A stretch of DNA of 13,356 nt from Lachnospiraceae bacterium (GTDB taxonomy: Bacteria > Bacillota > Clostridia > Lachnospirales > Lachnospiraceae), in contig CABJAV010000045.1 of NCBI GenBank assembly GCA_902363675.1, forward strand, positions 1 to 13,356, written 5' to 3'. Position numbers and translations under genes: made by a program. The notes under the pieces were generated by a model. It was given only the letters and a program-made list of their open reading frames with translations, did not search any database and was not told the DNA's origin. Numbering within the stretch: the stretch's first letter is position 1; each line of letters begins with the position of its first letter. Below, piece after piece: positions 1 through 6,895 of the stretch.

Positions 1-1293
1 CATGTAGTTGACGATGTCACCTATGATGTGATCGCAATGTACGAGGAGCATACAAAAGAAGAAATTCTTGCGGCTCTTTCGGACAAGTATTCGGAGGCGG
101 AGATAAGAGAAGCAATGGATGAGGTGGAACAGCTTCGTGAGAACGAGGAGCTGTTCACGGAGGATGTATACGAGAATCATATTATCGATTTCAAGAAGCG
201 TCCGACGGTAGTCAAGGCGCTTTGCCTGCATATTGCACATGACTGTAACCTTGCCTGTAAATATTGCTTTGCAGAAGAAGGCGAATATCACGGCAGACGT
301 GCACTGATGTCTTATGAGACAGGAAAACAGGCACTTGATTTTCTGATTGCCAATTCAGGCAATCGTCGTAACCTTGAGGTGGATTTCTTTGGAGGAGAAC
401 CGTTGCTGAACTTTGATGTGGTAAAGCAGCTGGTTGCTTACGGACGTGAGCAGGAGAAGCTTCATGACAAGCATTTCCGTTTTACACTCACGACGAACGG
501 TGTTTTGCTCAATGATGACATCATGGAGTTTGCCAACAAAGAAATGGATAATGTCGTATTAAGTATTGACGGGCGTAAGGAAGTTCATGATCATATGAGA
601 CCGTTTAGAAAAGGAGCCGGAAGCTATGATCTGATCGTTCCTAAGTTTCAGAAGCTGGCAGACAGCCGGAATCAGGAGCGCTATTATGTCCGGGGAACAT
701 TTACACATTACAATACGGATTTTTCAAAGGATGTACTGCATCTTGCAGATCTTGGATTTAAGCAGATTTCGGTGGAGCCGGTTGTTGCTCAGCCGACAGA
801 TGATTATGCTTTGACAGAGGAAGATCTGCCGGTACTGTTTGAAGAATATGACAAGCTTGCTGCCGAGATGGTCAGACGAAACAAAGAAGGCAATGCATTT
901 AACTTCTTCCATTTTATGATAGACTTAGAAGGAGGACCTTGTGTGTACAAGCGTCTTTCCGGATGTGGCTCAGGAACCGAATATCTTGCGGTAACTCCTT
1001 GGGGAGACCTGTATCCGTGCCATCAGTTTGTTGGAAATGAAGATTTCCTTATGGGCAATGTATGGGATGGAATCAAGAGAAACGACATACAGGATGAATT
1101 CAAGTGCTGTAATGTCTATGCAAAAGAAAAATGCCGCAACTGTTTTGCACGGTTTTACTGTAGTGGTGGATGTGCCGCAAACTCATACAATTTCCACGGA
1201 AGTATCACAGATGCTTATGATCTTGGCTGTGAACTTCAGAAGAAGCGTATCGAGTGTGCGATCATGATAAAAGCTGCTGAAGCGGAAAATTAA
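1..1293 (+). CDS. scfB: SCIFF peptide maturase, radical SAM/SPASM (5' partial)
   Basis: Radical SAM enzyme that forms thioether cross-links in the SCIFF (six-cysteine) ribosomal peptide of Clostridia; cytosolic. The frame is open to base 1 (reading HVVDDVTYDV), so the start lies upstream. A GTG at 28 is not the real start, because the family's N-terminal peptide-recognition region begins before it. About 430 residues are visible against roughly 450 for the family, so about 20 are missing. The CxxxCxxC cluster motif (CNLACKYC) has its cysteines at codons 244, 256 and 265, followed by an FFGGEPLL motif. The C-terminal SPASM domain has cysteines at 940, 964, 1018, 1132, 1141, 1159 (FYCSGGC), 1171 and 1231, ligands for two auxiliary 4Fe-4S clusters. 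It lies 21 nt before secDF, the usual family context, probably in one operon. The peptide gene (scfA) should lie just upstream, outside the window. The family call comes from motifs and context, without a database search. Confidence 0.88.
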   Translation, partial: HVVDDVTYDVIAMYEEHTKEEILAALSDKYSEAEIREAMDEVEQLRENEELFTEDVYENHIIDFKKRPTVVKALCLHIAHDCNLACKYCFAEEGEYHGRRALMSYETGKQALDFLIANSGNRRNLEVDFFGGEPLLNFDVVKQLVAYGREQEKLHDKHFRFTLTTNGVLLNDDIMEFANKEMDNVVLSIDGRKEVHDHMRPFRKGAGSYDLIVPKFQKLADSRNQERYYVRGTFTHYNTDFSKDVLHLADLGFKQISVEPVVAQPTDDYALTEEDLPVLFEEYDKLAAEMVRRNKEGNAFNFFHFMIDLEGGPCVYKRLSGCGSGTEYLAVTPWGDLYPCHQFVGNEDFLMGNVWDGIKRNDIQDEFKCCNVYAKEKCRNCFARFYCSGGCAANSYNFHGSITDAYDLGCELQKKRIECAIMIKAAEAEN

Positions 1294-1314
1294 AAGAATA
1301 GGAAGGAAACGAAG

Positions 1315-3621
1315 ATGAAAAAAAGTAAGGGCGTCGTAATTATTGCGGTCATCCTGGCCTGTCTGATCGGTCTTGGATACTATACGACTACAATAATGTC
1401 TGCGACAAGCACAAGTCAGGCAAAGACTGACAACAAGACAAAGTCTGAAGGTATTAAGCTTGGTCTTGACTTATCCGGTGGTGTTTCCATTACATACCGG
1501 ATCGTTGACAAGAATCCGTCAAAGACGGATATCGAGGATACCGTAGCTAAGCTCGAAGAGCGTGCAGAAAGCTACAGTACTGAGTATGCAGTATATGCAG
1601 TTGGTGATGATCGTATCACAGTTGAAATTCCTGGTGTATACGATGCAAACGCTGTCCTTGAAGATCTGGGAAGTCCTGGATCCTTGTACTTTATTGTACA
1701 GAAAGGTGCAGACGGTACAGACAACTATACATACGACCAGTCTACCGGCAAGTACAAGATCGCAGAAGGAAAAGATATTGATTCCTTAAAAGAAGACGGA
1801 TCCATTATTTTTGATGGTAATGGTGTAAAATCTGCTACAGCAACTTACAACCAGGATCAGGCAACAGGTTCTAAAAGCCCTGTTGTAGCACTTTCTTTCA
1901 AGAAAGATGCAACAGAAAAGTTTGCTACAGCAACCGAGAACGCATACAAAAACGGTGAGACCATCGGTATTTACTATGATGATCATTTCATCAGTGTCCC
2001 AACTGTTAAAAGTGGAGCAATTACCGATGGAAACTGTGTCATCGAAGGACAGTCTGATTATGAAGAAGCGCAGCAGCTTGCTACATTTATCCGTGTTGGT
2101 GCCATCAACTTAAAACTTGAAGAGATGGAGTCAAATGTTGTAGGTGCACAGCTTGGTGGAAAAGCTCTTTCTTCCAGTGTGAAGGCGGCCATTATCGGTC
2201 TGATCCTTGTCATGCTTTACATGATCATCTGCTATGGTCTGTCCGGTGCAGTTGCATCTGTCGGCCTTGCTATTTATACAACACTCGTTGTTGCATTTAT
2301 TTATCTGTTTGAAATTACACTGACACTGCCTGGTATCGCGGGTGTTATCCTCGGTATTGGTATGGCGGTCGATGCCAACGTAATCATTATCTCACGTATC
2401 CGTGAGGAGATTGCAAATGGAAAATCTGTATTGACTTCCATCAAAGAAGGTTACAAGAAAGCGTTATCTGCAATCATTGATGGTAACGTAACAACATTTA
2501 TCGCAGCTTTGGTACTGATGTGGCTTGGATCCGGTACCGTTAAGGGATTTGCTTATACATTGATGATTTCCCTTGTGGTATCTATGTTCACAGCACTTGT
2601 TGTATCACGTTTCTTAAATCTTGCACTCTATGCAGTAGGCTGCAGAAACGAGAAGTTATATGGTCGTGCAAAAGTCAGAAGAACAATCGACTTCATGAAG
2701 CATCGTGTTGTATTCTTTGCAATTTCAATTGTTGTTATTGTTGCAGGTTTTGTTGGAATGATTGGCTATTCTGCATCCGGTAACAAAGCTTTGAATTACA
2801 GCCTTGAGTTCGTAGGTGGTACATCTATTTCCGCAAATTTTGGAAAAGATTACACCGTAGAGCAGGTAGAGGCAGATATCGTTCCGGAAGTTGCATCTGT
2901 AATCAATGACAATGCAATTCAGGCAAGTACAGTATCCGGAAGCAATGTTGTAACAATTAAGACAAAGACATTGACATTGGATGAGCGTGAATCTGTAAAT
3001 AAGATGCTCGTTGATAAGTTTGGTGTTGATAAGTCTACCATCGAGACGCAGAGCATTGGATCAACAATCAGTGGAGAAATGCGTAAGAATGCGGTTATGG
3101 CCGTAATCGTTGCATGTATCTTCATGTTGTTCTATATCTGGTTCCGTTTCAAGGATATCCGTTTTGCAAGTAGTGCAATCATCGCATTGCTCCATGATGT
3201 GCTTGTTGTATTGACAGCATATGCATTGATCCGTATTTCTGTAGGTAATACATTTATCGCTTGTATGCTTACCATCGTCGGTTACTCCATCAACGATACC
3301 ATCGTTGTATTTGACCGTATCCGTGAGAACATGCATGGACTTCGTGAGCAGACGCCAGAGTCACTTGCAGAAGTTGCAAATCGCTCTTTGACACAGACAC
3401 TTTCAAGAACAATCAATACATCCGTTACAACTATTGTAATGGTATTGCTGCTGTTTATTCTTGGTGTATCTTCCATCCGTGAGTTTGCATTACCACTTAT
3501 GGTTGGTCTTGTCAGTGGTACTTATTCTTCTATCTTTATTGCAACCTCTTTATGGTATGTAATGAAATTACATTTCGGAAAGAATAAGCTTGCAAAAAAG
3601 AATGCAAAGAAAAATAAATAG
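1315..3621 (+). CDS. secDF: SecD-SecF fusion, protein export membrane protein
   Basis: Accessory subunit of the Sec translocase that uses the proton-motive force to help pull exported proteins across the membrane. At 768 residues it is a fused SecDF, as in Bacillus, rather than separate SecD and SecF. An N-terminal membrane helix (about 6-28) is followed by the SecD signature LGLDLSGGVSITYRI (about 49-63), an extracytoplasmic P1 domain (to about 265), and a membrane block with LGIGMAVDANVIIISRIREE containing Asp353. The SecF half begins with another helix (about 460-485), then SLEFVGGTSI and a late motif NDTIVVFDRIREN (N660, D661). The two aspartates match family positions implicated in proton movement. 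The tail is lysine-rich and cytosolic. ATG 1315 is preceded by AGGAAGG at 1300-1306. A hairpin terminator follows. Adjacency to the SCIFF maturase is common in Clostridia and may reflect linked export of the peptide (inference). Confidence 0.96.
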   Translation: MKKSKGVVIIAVILACLIGLGYYTTTIMSATSTSQAKTDNKTKSEGIKLGLDLSGGVSITYRIVDKNPSKTDIEDTVAKLEERAESYSTEYAVYAVGDDRITVEIPGVYDANAVLEDLGSPGSLYFIVQKGADGTDNYTYDQSTGKYKIAEGKDIDSLKEDGSIIFDGNGVKSATATYNQDQATGSKSPVVALSFKKDATEKFATATENAYKNGETIGIYYDDHFISVPTVKSGAITDGNCVIEGQSDYEEAQQLATFIRVGAINLKLEEMESNVVGAQLGGKALSSSVKAAIIGLILVMLYMIICYGLSGAVASVGLAIYTTLVVAFIYLFEITLTLPGIAGVILGIGMAVDANVIIISRIREEIANGKSVLTSIKEGYKKALSAIIDGNVTTFIAALVLMWLGSGTVKGFAYTLMISLVVSMFTALVVSRFLNLALYAVGCRNEKLYGRAKVRRTIDFMKHRVVFFAISIVVIVAGFVGMIGYSASGNKALNYSLEFVGGTSISANFGKDYTVEQVEADIVPEVASVINDNAIQASTVSGSNVVTIKTKTLTLDERESVNKMLVDKFGVDKSTIETQSIGSTISGEMRKNAVMAVIVACIFMLFYIWFRFKDIRFASSAIIALLHDVLVVLTAYALIRISVGNTFIACMLTIVGYSINDTIVVFDRIRENMHGLREQTPESLAEVANRSLTQTLSRTINTSVTTIVMVLLLFILGVSSIREFALPLMVGLVSGTYSSIFIATSLWYVMKLHFGKNKLAKKNAKKNK

Positions 3622-3633
3622 AAGATAAAAGAC

Positions 3634-3668
3634 AGGGGCTGTGAGAAAGAATCACAGCCCCTTATTTG
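3634..3668 (+). terminator. Intrinsic terminator after secDF
   Basis: Ten-base-pair stem: GGGGCTGTG (3635-3643) pairs with CACAGCCCC (3653-3661) and is closed by an extra A-T pair, with a 9-nt loop. The following T-rich stretch is interrupted (TTATTTGTT), so termination may be partial and allow some read-through into the DUF1294 gene, which has no clear promoter of its own. Confidence 0.8.
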
Positions 3669-3709
3669 TTATGGAAGCGCACATTTTATTTTCAGGAGAA
3701 AGGAAAGAT

Positions 3710-3994
3710 ATGAGCTTATTATTTGATAATATGGAATATGCGATTCTTTATGTGGTGATCATGAATATTCTGGGAGTTGCAGTCATGGGAATTGATAAGT
3801 ATAAGGCACAGCATAAACTGTGGAGAATCCCAGAAAAAACGCTTTTTCTGGTAAGTATCCTCGGTGGAAGCATTGGAACCTGGGCAGGTATGTATCTGTT
3901 CCGGCATAAGACGAAACACTGGTATTTTGTCTTTGGTATGCCGGCAATTCTGGTAATACAGATTGTTGTTTTATGCATTTTACAGTTCCGGTAA
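3710..3994 (+). CDS. DUF1294 family small membrane protein
   Basis: A 94-residue integral membrane protein of unknown function. I chose ATG 3710 because AGGAGAAAGGA lies just before it. The frame is open back to 3641, but those upstream starts fall inside or next to the secDF terminator hairpin and lack a ribosome binding site. An N-terminal hydrophobic segment (about 8-26) is followed by the characteristic stretch MGIDKYKAQHKLWRIPE, then LFLVSILGGSIGTWAGMYLFRHKTKH, typical of DUF1294, and a C-terminal hydrophobic helix (about 73-92). Basic residues before and after the central helix suggest a small helical hairpin with cytosolic loops. It stands alone between the secDF terminator and the glyA promoter; it may be fed by read-through. 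The family name is from pattern recognition and gives no biochemical role. Confidence 0.85.
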   Translation: MSLLFDNMEYAILYVVIMNILGVAVMGIDKYKAQHKLWRIPEKTLFLVSILGGSIGTWAGMYLFRHKTKHWYFVFGMPAILVIQIVVLCILQFR

Positions 3995-4023
3995 AATGAT
4001 TTTTCTATACGAAATCCTCTGTA

Positions 4024-4052
4024 TTGCATTACCATACAAAATCAGTTATAAT
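4024..4052 (+). promoter_or_regulatory. Sigma-A-type promoter for glyA
   Basis: A -35 TTGCAT (4024-4029), a 17-bp spacer and a perfect -10 TATAAT (4047-4052). The predicted start of transcription near 4059 gives a leader of about 45 nt, too short for a large riboswitch. Confidence 0.75.
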
Positions 4053-4104
4053 CGTTGGTAACAGACGCATAGTGTGAATGAATAAAGAGTAAAGGAGAAA
4101 CAAT

Positions 4105-5352
4105 ATGTATACATTAGATGATATTCAGGCAGTAGATCCTGAAATCGCAGCAGCGATTACCGCGGAATTTGACAGACAGAACAGTCATATCGAGCTGATC
4201 GCATCTGAGAACTGGGTAAGCCCTGCTGTTATGTCAGCGATGGGAAGCATTCTTACAAACAAATACGCAGAAGGATATCCTGGAAAACGTTACTACGGTG
4301 GATGCGAGTGCGTAGATGTGGTAGAGGAGCTTGCAAGGGAACGTGCAAAGAAGCTGTTTGGATGTGAATATGTTAACGTACAGCCACATTCCGGCGCACA
4401 GGCAAATATGGCAGTGCAGTTCGCAATTTTAAAGCCGGGTGATACCATTATGGGTATGAACCTTGATCACGGCGGACATCTGACACACGGTTCACCAGTC
4501 AATTTCTCCGGAACTTATTTCCATGTAGTACCTTACGGTGTAAATGATGAGGGATTTATCGATTATGATAAGGTAAGAGAGATCGCTTTAGATTGCAAGC
4601 CAAAGATGATCATTGCCGGAGCATCCGCTTATGCCCGTACAATCGATTTCAAGAAATTCCGTGAAATCGCTGACGAAGTAGACGCAGTACTTATGGTAGA
4701 TATGGCACATATTGCCGGACTGGTTGCGGCCGGATTACATCCAAGCCCAATCCCATATGCAGATGTTGTTACGACAACAACACACAAGACACTCCGCGGA
4801 CCGCGTGGAGGAATGATTCTCTGCAGCGAGGAAGTAAACAAAAAATATAATTTCAACAAGGCAATTTTCCCGGGAACACAGGGTGGTCCGCTGATGCATG
4901 TGATCGCAGCCAAGGCTGTATGTTTTGAGGAGGCATTAAAGCCGGAGTTCAAGGCATATCAGGAACAGATCGTAAAGAATGCACAGGCACTTTGCAAGGG
5001 ATTACAGAAGCGCGATATCAAGATCGTTTCCGATGGAACAGACAATCATCTGATGCTGGTTGACCTGACACCATATAACATCACCGGTAAAGTGGTAGAG
5101 AAGCTTCTTGACAGCGCACATATTACAGCAAACAAGAATACAATTCCAAACGATCCACAGAAGCCATTCGTAACAAGTGGTATCCGTCTTGGAACACCTG
5201 CCGCTACATCCAGAGGCTTAAAAGAAGACGACTTCGACCAGGTAGCAGAAGCAATTGCAATGCTGATCAAAGAGGGAGAGCCGGCAGTAGAGAAAGCACA
5301 GGCAATCATTAAGACATTGACCGACAAATATCCTTTACAGCCAATGCATTAA
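4105..5352 (+). CDS. glyA: Serine hydroxymethyltransferase
   Basis: Cytosolic PLP enzyme that converts serine and tetrahydrofolate to glycine and 5,10-methylene-tetrahydrofolate, the main source of one-carbon units. The 415-residue length is normal for bacterial SHMT. Visible signatures: IELIASENW near residue 31, [17 protein letters not shown] (about 52-68), [38 protein letters not shown], and the PLP-lysine motif [14 protein letters not shown] with Lys228 as the Schiff-base residue. [11 protein letters not shown] and the C-terminal [12 protein letters not shown] are also intact. ATG 4105 is preceded by AAAGGAG at 4091-4097. The gene appears monocistronic: its own promoter lies upstream and a new promoter for serS starts four bases after its stop codon. 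Both neighbouring genes use serine. Confidence 0.98.
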   Translation: MYTLDDIQAVDPEIAAAITAEFDRQNSHIELIASENWVSPAVMSAMGSILTNKYAEGYPGKRYYGGCECVDVVEELARERAKKLFGCEYVNVQPHSGAQANMAVQFAILKPGDTIMGMNLDHGGHLTHGSPVNFSGTYFHVVPYGVNDEGFIDYDKVREIALDCKPKMIIAGASAYARTIDFKKFREIADEVDAVLMVDMAHIAGLVAAGLHPSPIPYADVVTTTTHKTLRGPRGGMILCSEEVNKKYNFNKAIFPGTQGGPLMHVIAAKAVCFEEALKPEFKAYQEQIVKNAQALCKGLQKRDIKIVSDGTDNHLMLVDLTPYNITGKVVEKLLDSAHITANKNTIPNDPQKPFVTSGIRLGTPAATSRGLKEDDFDQVAEAIAMLIKEGEPAVEKAQAIIKTLTDKYPLQPMH

Positions 5353-5355
5353 TTC

Positions 5356-5384
5356 TTGCTTTTGGGCATGATTGATTGTATAAT
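5356..5384 (+). promoter_or_regulatory. Sigma-A-type promoter for serS
   Basis: A -35 TTGCTT (5356-5361), a 17-bp spacer and a perfect -10 TATAAT (5379-5384), beginning just after the glyA stop codon. The predicted leader is about 75 nt, too short for a T-box riboswitch. No T-box-like specifier region or terminator was seen. Confidence 0.75.
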
Positions 5385-5429
5385 TGCAAAATTAGATGAG
5401 AGGTTTTATTCTCAGAAAAAAGGGTGATG

Positions 5430-5451
5430 TAAAGCAGACATATCTGCTTTA
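5430..5451 (+). promoter_or_regulatory. Perfect hairpin just before serS ribosome binding site
   Basis: TAAAGCAGA (5430-5438), loop CATA, then TCTGCTTTA (5443-5451), a perfect 9-bp stem. It ends 5 nt before AGGAGG (5457-5462), which itself is only 4 nt from ATG 5467. It could affect access of ribosomes to serS mRNA. There is no T-run, so it is not a terminator. Confidence 0.45.
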
Positions 5452-5466
5452 TGCATAGGAGGAAAA

Positions 5467-6756
5467 ATGATTGATTTAAAGTTTTTAAGAGAGAATCCGG
5501 AAGTCGTAAAGGAAAACATTAAGAAGAAATTTCAGGATCACAAGCTTCCACTCGTTGATGAAGTAATCGAGCTGGATGCAAAGGCTCGTGCAGCACAGTC
5601 TGAGGCAGATGAGCTTCGTGCAAATAAAAATAAAATTTCCAAGCAGATCGGTGCTTTGATGGCACAGGGAAAGAAGGAAGAAGCTGAGGAAGTTAAGGCA
5701 CAGGTTGCAGCCAATGCAGCACGTCTTAGCGAACTTGAGGCACAGGAGAAGGAACTGTCTGAAAAGGTTACACAGATTATGATGACAATTCCAAACATCA
5801 TTGATCCATCTGTTCCGATTGGAAAAGATGACAGCTGCAATGTAGAGATTGAAAAGTTTGGTGAGCCGGTAGTTCCTGATTTCGAAGTTCCATATCATAC
5901 AGATATTATGGAGCGTTTTGATGGTATTGACCTTGACGCAGCCGGAAAAGTTGCCGGAAATGGTTTCTATTATCTGATGGGAGATATTGCAAGAATTCAT
6001 TCCGCAGTCATCTCTTATGCAAGAGACTTTATGATTGATCGTGGATTTACCTATTGTGTTCCACCATTTATGATCCGTTCTAATGTAGTAACAGGTGTTA
6101 TGAGTTTTGATGAGATGGATGCCATGATGTATAAGATCGAGGGAGAGGATCTCTATCTGATCGGTACTTCCGAGCATTCTATGATCGGTAAATTCATTGA
6201 TACCATTAACGACGAAGAAAAATTACCATATACATTGACAAGCTATTCTCCATGTTTCCGTAAAGAGAAAGGGGCTCATGGAATCGAGGAACGTGGTGTA
6301 TATCGTATTCATCAGTTTGAAAAACAGGAAATGATCGTTGTATGCAAGCCGGAAGATTCAAAGGTATGGTATGACAAGCTTTGGCAGAATACCGTTGATT
6401 TGTTCCGCAGCCTGGATATTCCGGTACGTACCTTAGAGTGCTGCTCGGGTGATCTGGCAGATCTGAAAGTGAAGTCTTGTGATGTTGAGGCGTGGTCTCC
6501 TCGTCAGAAGAAATACTTTGAAGTAGGAAGCTGTTCAAATCTTGGCGATGCACAGGCAAGACGTCTGAAAATCCGTGTAAAGGGTAAGGATGGAAAGAAG
6601 TATTTTGCACATACTTTAAATAATACAGTAGTTGCACCACCACGTATGCTGATTGCATTCCTTGAGAACAACCTGAATGAAGATGGTTCTGTGAACATTC
6701 CAAAGGCACTTCAGCCATATATGGGTGGAACAGAAAAGATTATTCCAAAGCATTAA
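5467..6756 (+). CDS. serS: Seryl-tRNA synthetase (atypical motif 3)
   Basis: Class II enzyme that charges tRNA-Ser (and tRNA-Sec where present) with serine. 429 residues, the normal length. Residues 1-110 form the long antiparallel coiled-coil arm (rich in K/E/A) that grips the tRNA long variable arm. The catalytic core follows: the substrate loop IGTSEHSMIGKF, motif 2 CFRKEKGAHGIEERGVYRIHQFEK, and motif 3 near the end, HTLNNTVVAPPRMLIAFLEN. The motif 2 loop and motif 3 differ from what I recall of the usual bacterial forms (such as NGSGLAVGRT in motif 3) and look closer to archaeal-type SerRS. The core is otherwise intact and it is probably the working housekeeping enzyme. AGGAGG lies 4 nt before ATG 5467. 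It has its own promoter and ends before a long hairpin terminator. Confidence 0.96.
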   Translation: MIDLKFLRENPEVVKENIKKKFQDHKLPLVDEVIELDAKARAAQSEADELRANKNKISKQIGALMAQGKKEEAEEVKAQVAANAARLSELEAQEKELSEKVTQIMMTIPNIIDPSVPIGKDDSCNVEIEKFGEPVVPDFEVPYHTDIMERFDGIDLDAAGKVAGNGFYYLMGDIARIHSAVISYARDFMIDRGFTYCVPPFMIRSNVVTGVMSFDEMDAMMYKIEGEDLYLIGTSEHSMIGKFIDTINDEEKLPYTLTSYSPCFRKEKGAHGIEERGVYRIHQFEKQEMIVVCKPEDSKVWYDKLWQNTVDLFRSLDIPVRTLECCSGDLADLKVKSCDVEAWSPRQKKYFEVGSCSNLGDAQARRLKIRVKGKDGKKYFAHTLNNTVVAPPRMLIAFLENNLNEDGSVNIPKALQPYMGGTEKIIPKH

Positions 6757-6772
6757 TTATTTGAGGAAACAT

Positions 6773-6811
6773 ATGAGCAGAGTAGGTTGTTTGCGAAAAA
6801 TGAATATGTGA
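6773..6811 (+). CDS. Possible 12-residue leader peptide ORF
   Basis: ATG 6773 opens a 12-codon frame encoding MSRVGCLRKMNM, stopping at TGA 6809-6811. GAGGA at 6763-6767 gives a 5-nt spacing. The stop lies 10 nt before the long hairpin at 6822, the layout expected of a leader peptide that influences a downstream terminator. No run of one amino acid is present, and short ORFs of this size occur by chance, so this is only a candidate. Confidence 0.2.
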   Translation: MSRVGCLRKMNM

Positions 6812-6821
6812 TTTAGTTATG

Positions 6822-6870
6822 AAGTAACTGTTTGAAAAGGCAATTGCCTTTTTGAACGGTTACTTATTTT
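6822..6870 (+). terminator. Long hairpin terminator between serS and EIIC-EAL gene
   Basis: A near-perfect 22-bp hairpin (6822-6865) centred on the self-complementary AGGCAATTGCCT, with a few G-T wobbles and essentially no loop beyond the central bases, followed by ATTTT. The left arm contains AGTAACTGTTTG and the right arm GAACGGTTACT. It most likely ends serS transcription. It lies only 25 nt before the start of the next gene, and no clear promoter follows it, so it may also control entry into that gene. Confidence 0.75.
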
Positions 6871-6895
6871 GTTATTTAAAGGAACATGTAATATA

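Noticed and set aside
3641..3709. Upstream starts (GTG 3641, ATG 3671) for the DUF1294 gene
   Set aside because: GTG 3641 is inside the secDF terminator hairpin and neither has a ribosome binding site; ATG 3710 has AGGAGAAAGGA in front.
5385..5466. T-box riboswitch before serS
   Set aside because: Only about 75 nt of leader follow the promoter, with no terminator/antiterminator pair or T-box-like sequence.
5485..6177. 230-codon ORF on the minus strand within serS
   Set aside because: Antisense shadow of an intact, highly conserved gene; the product has low-complexity, cysteine-rich composition and no domain.
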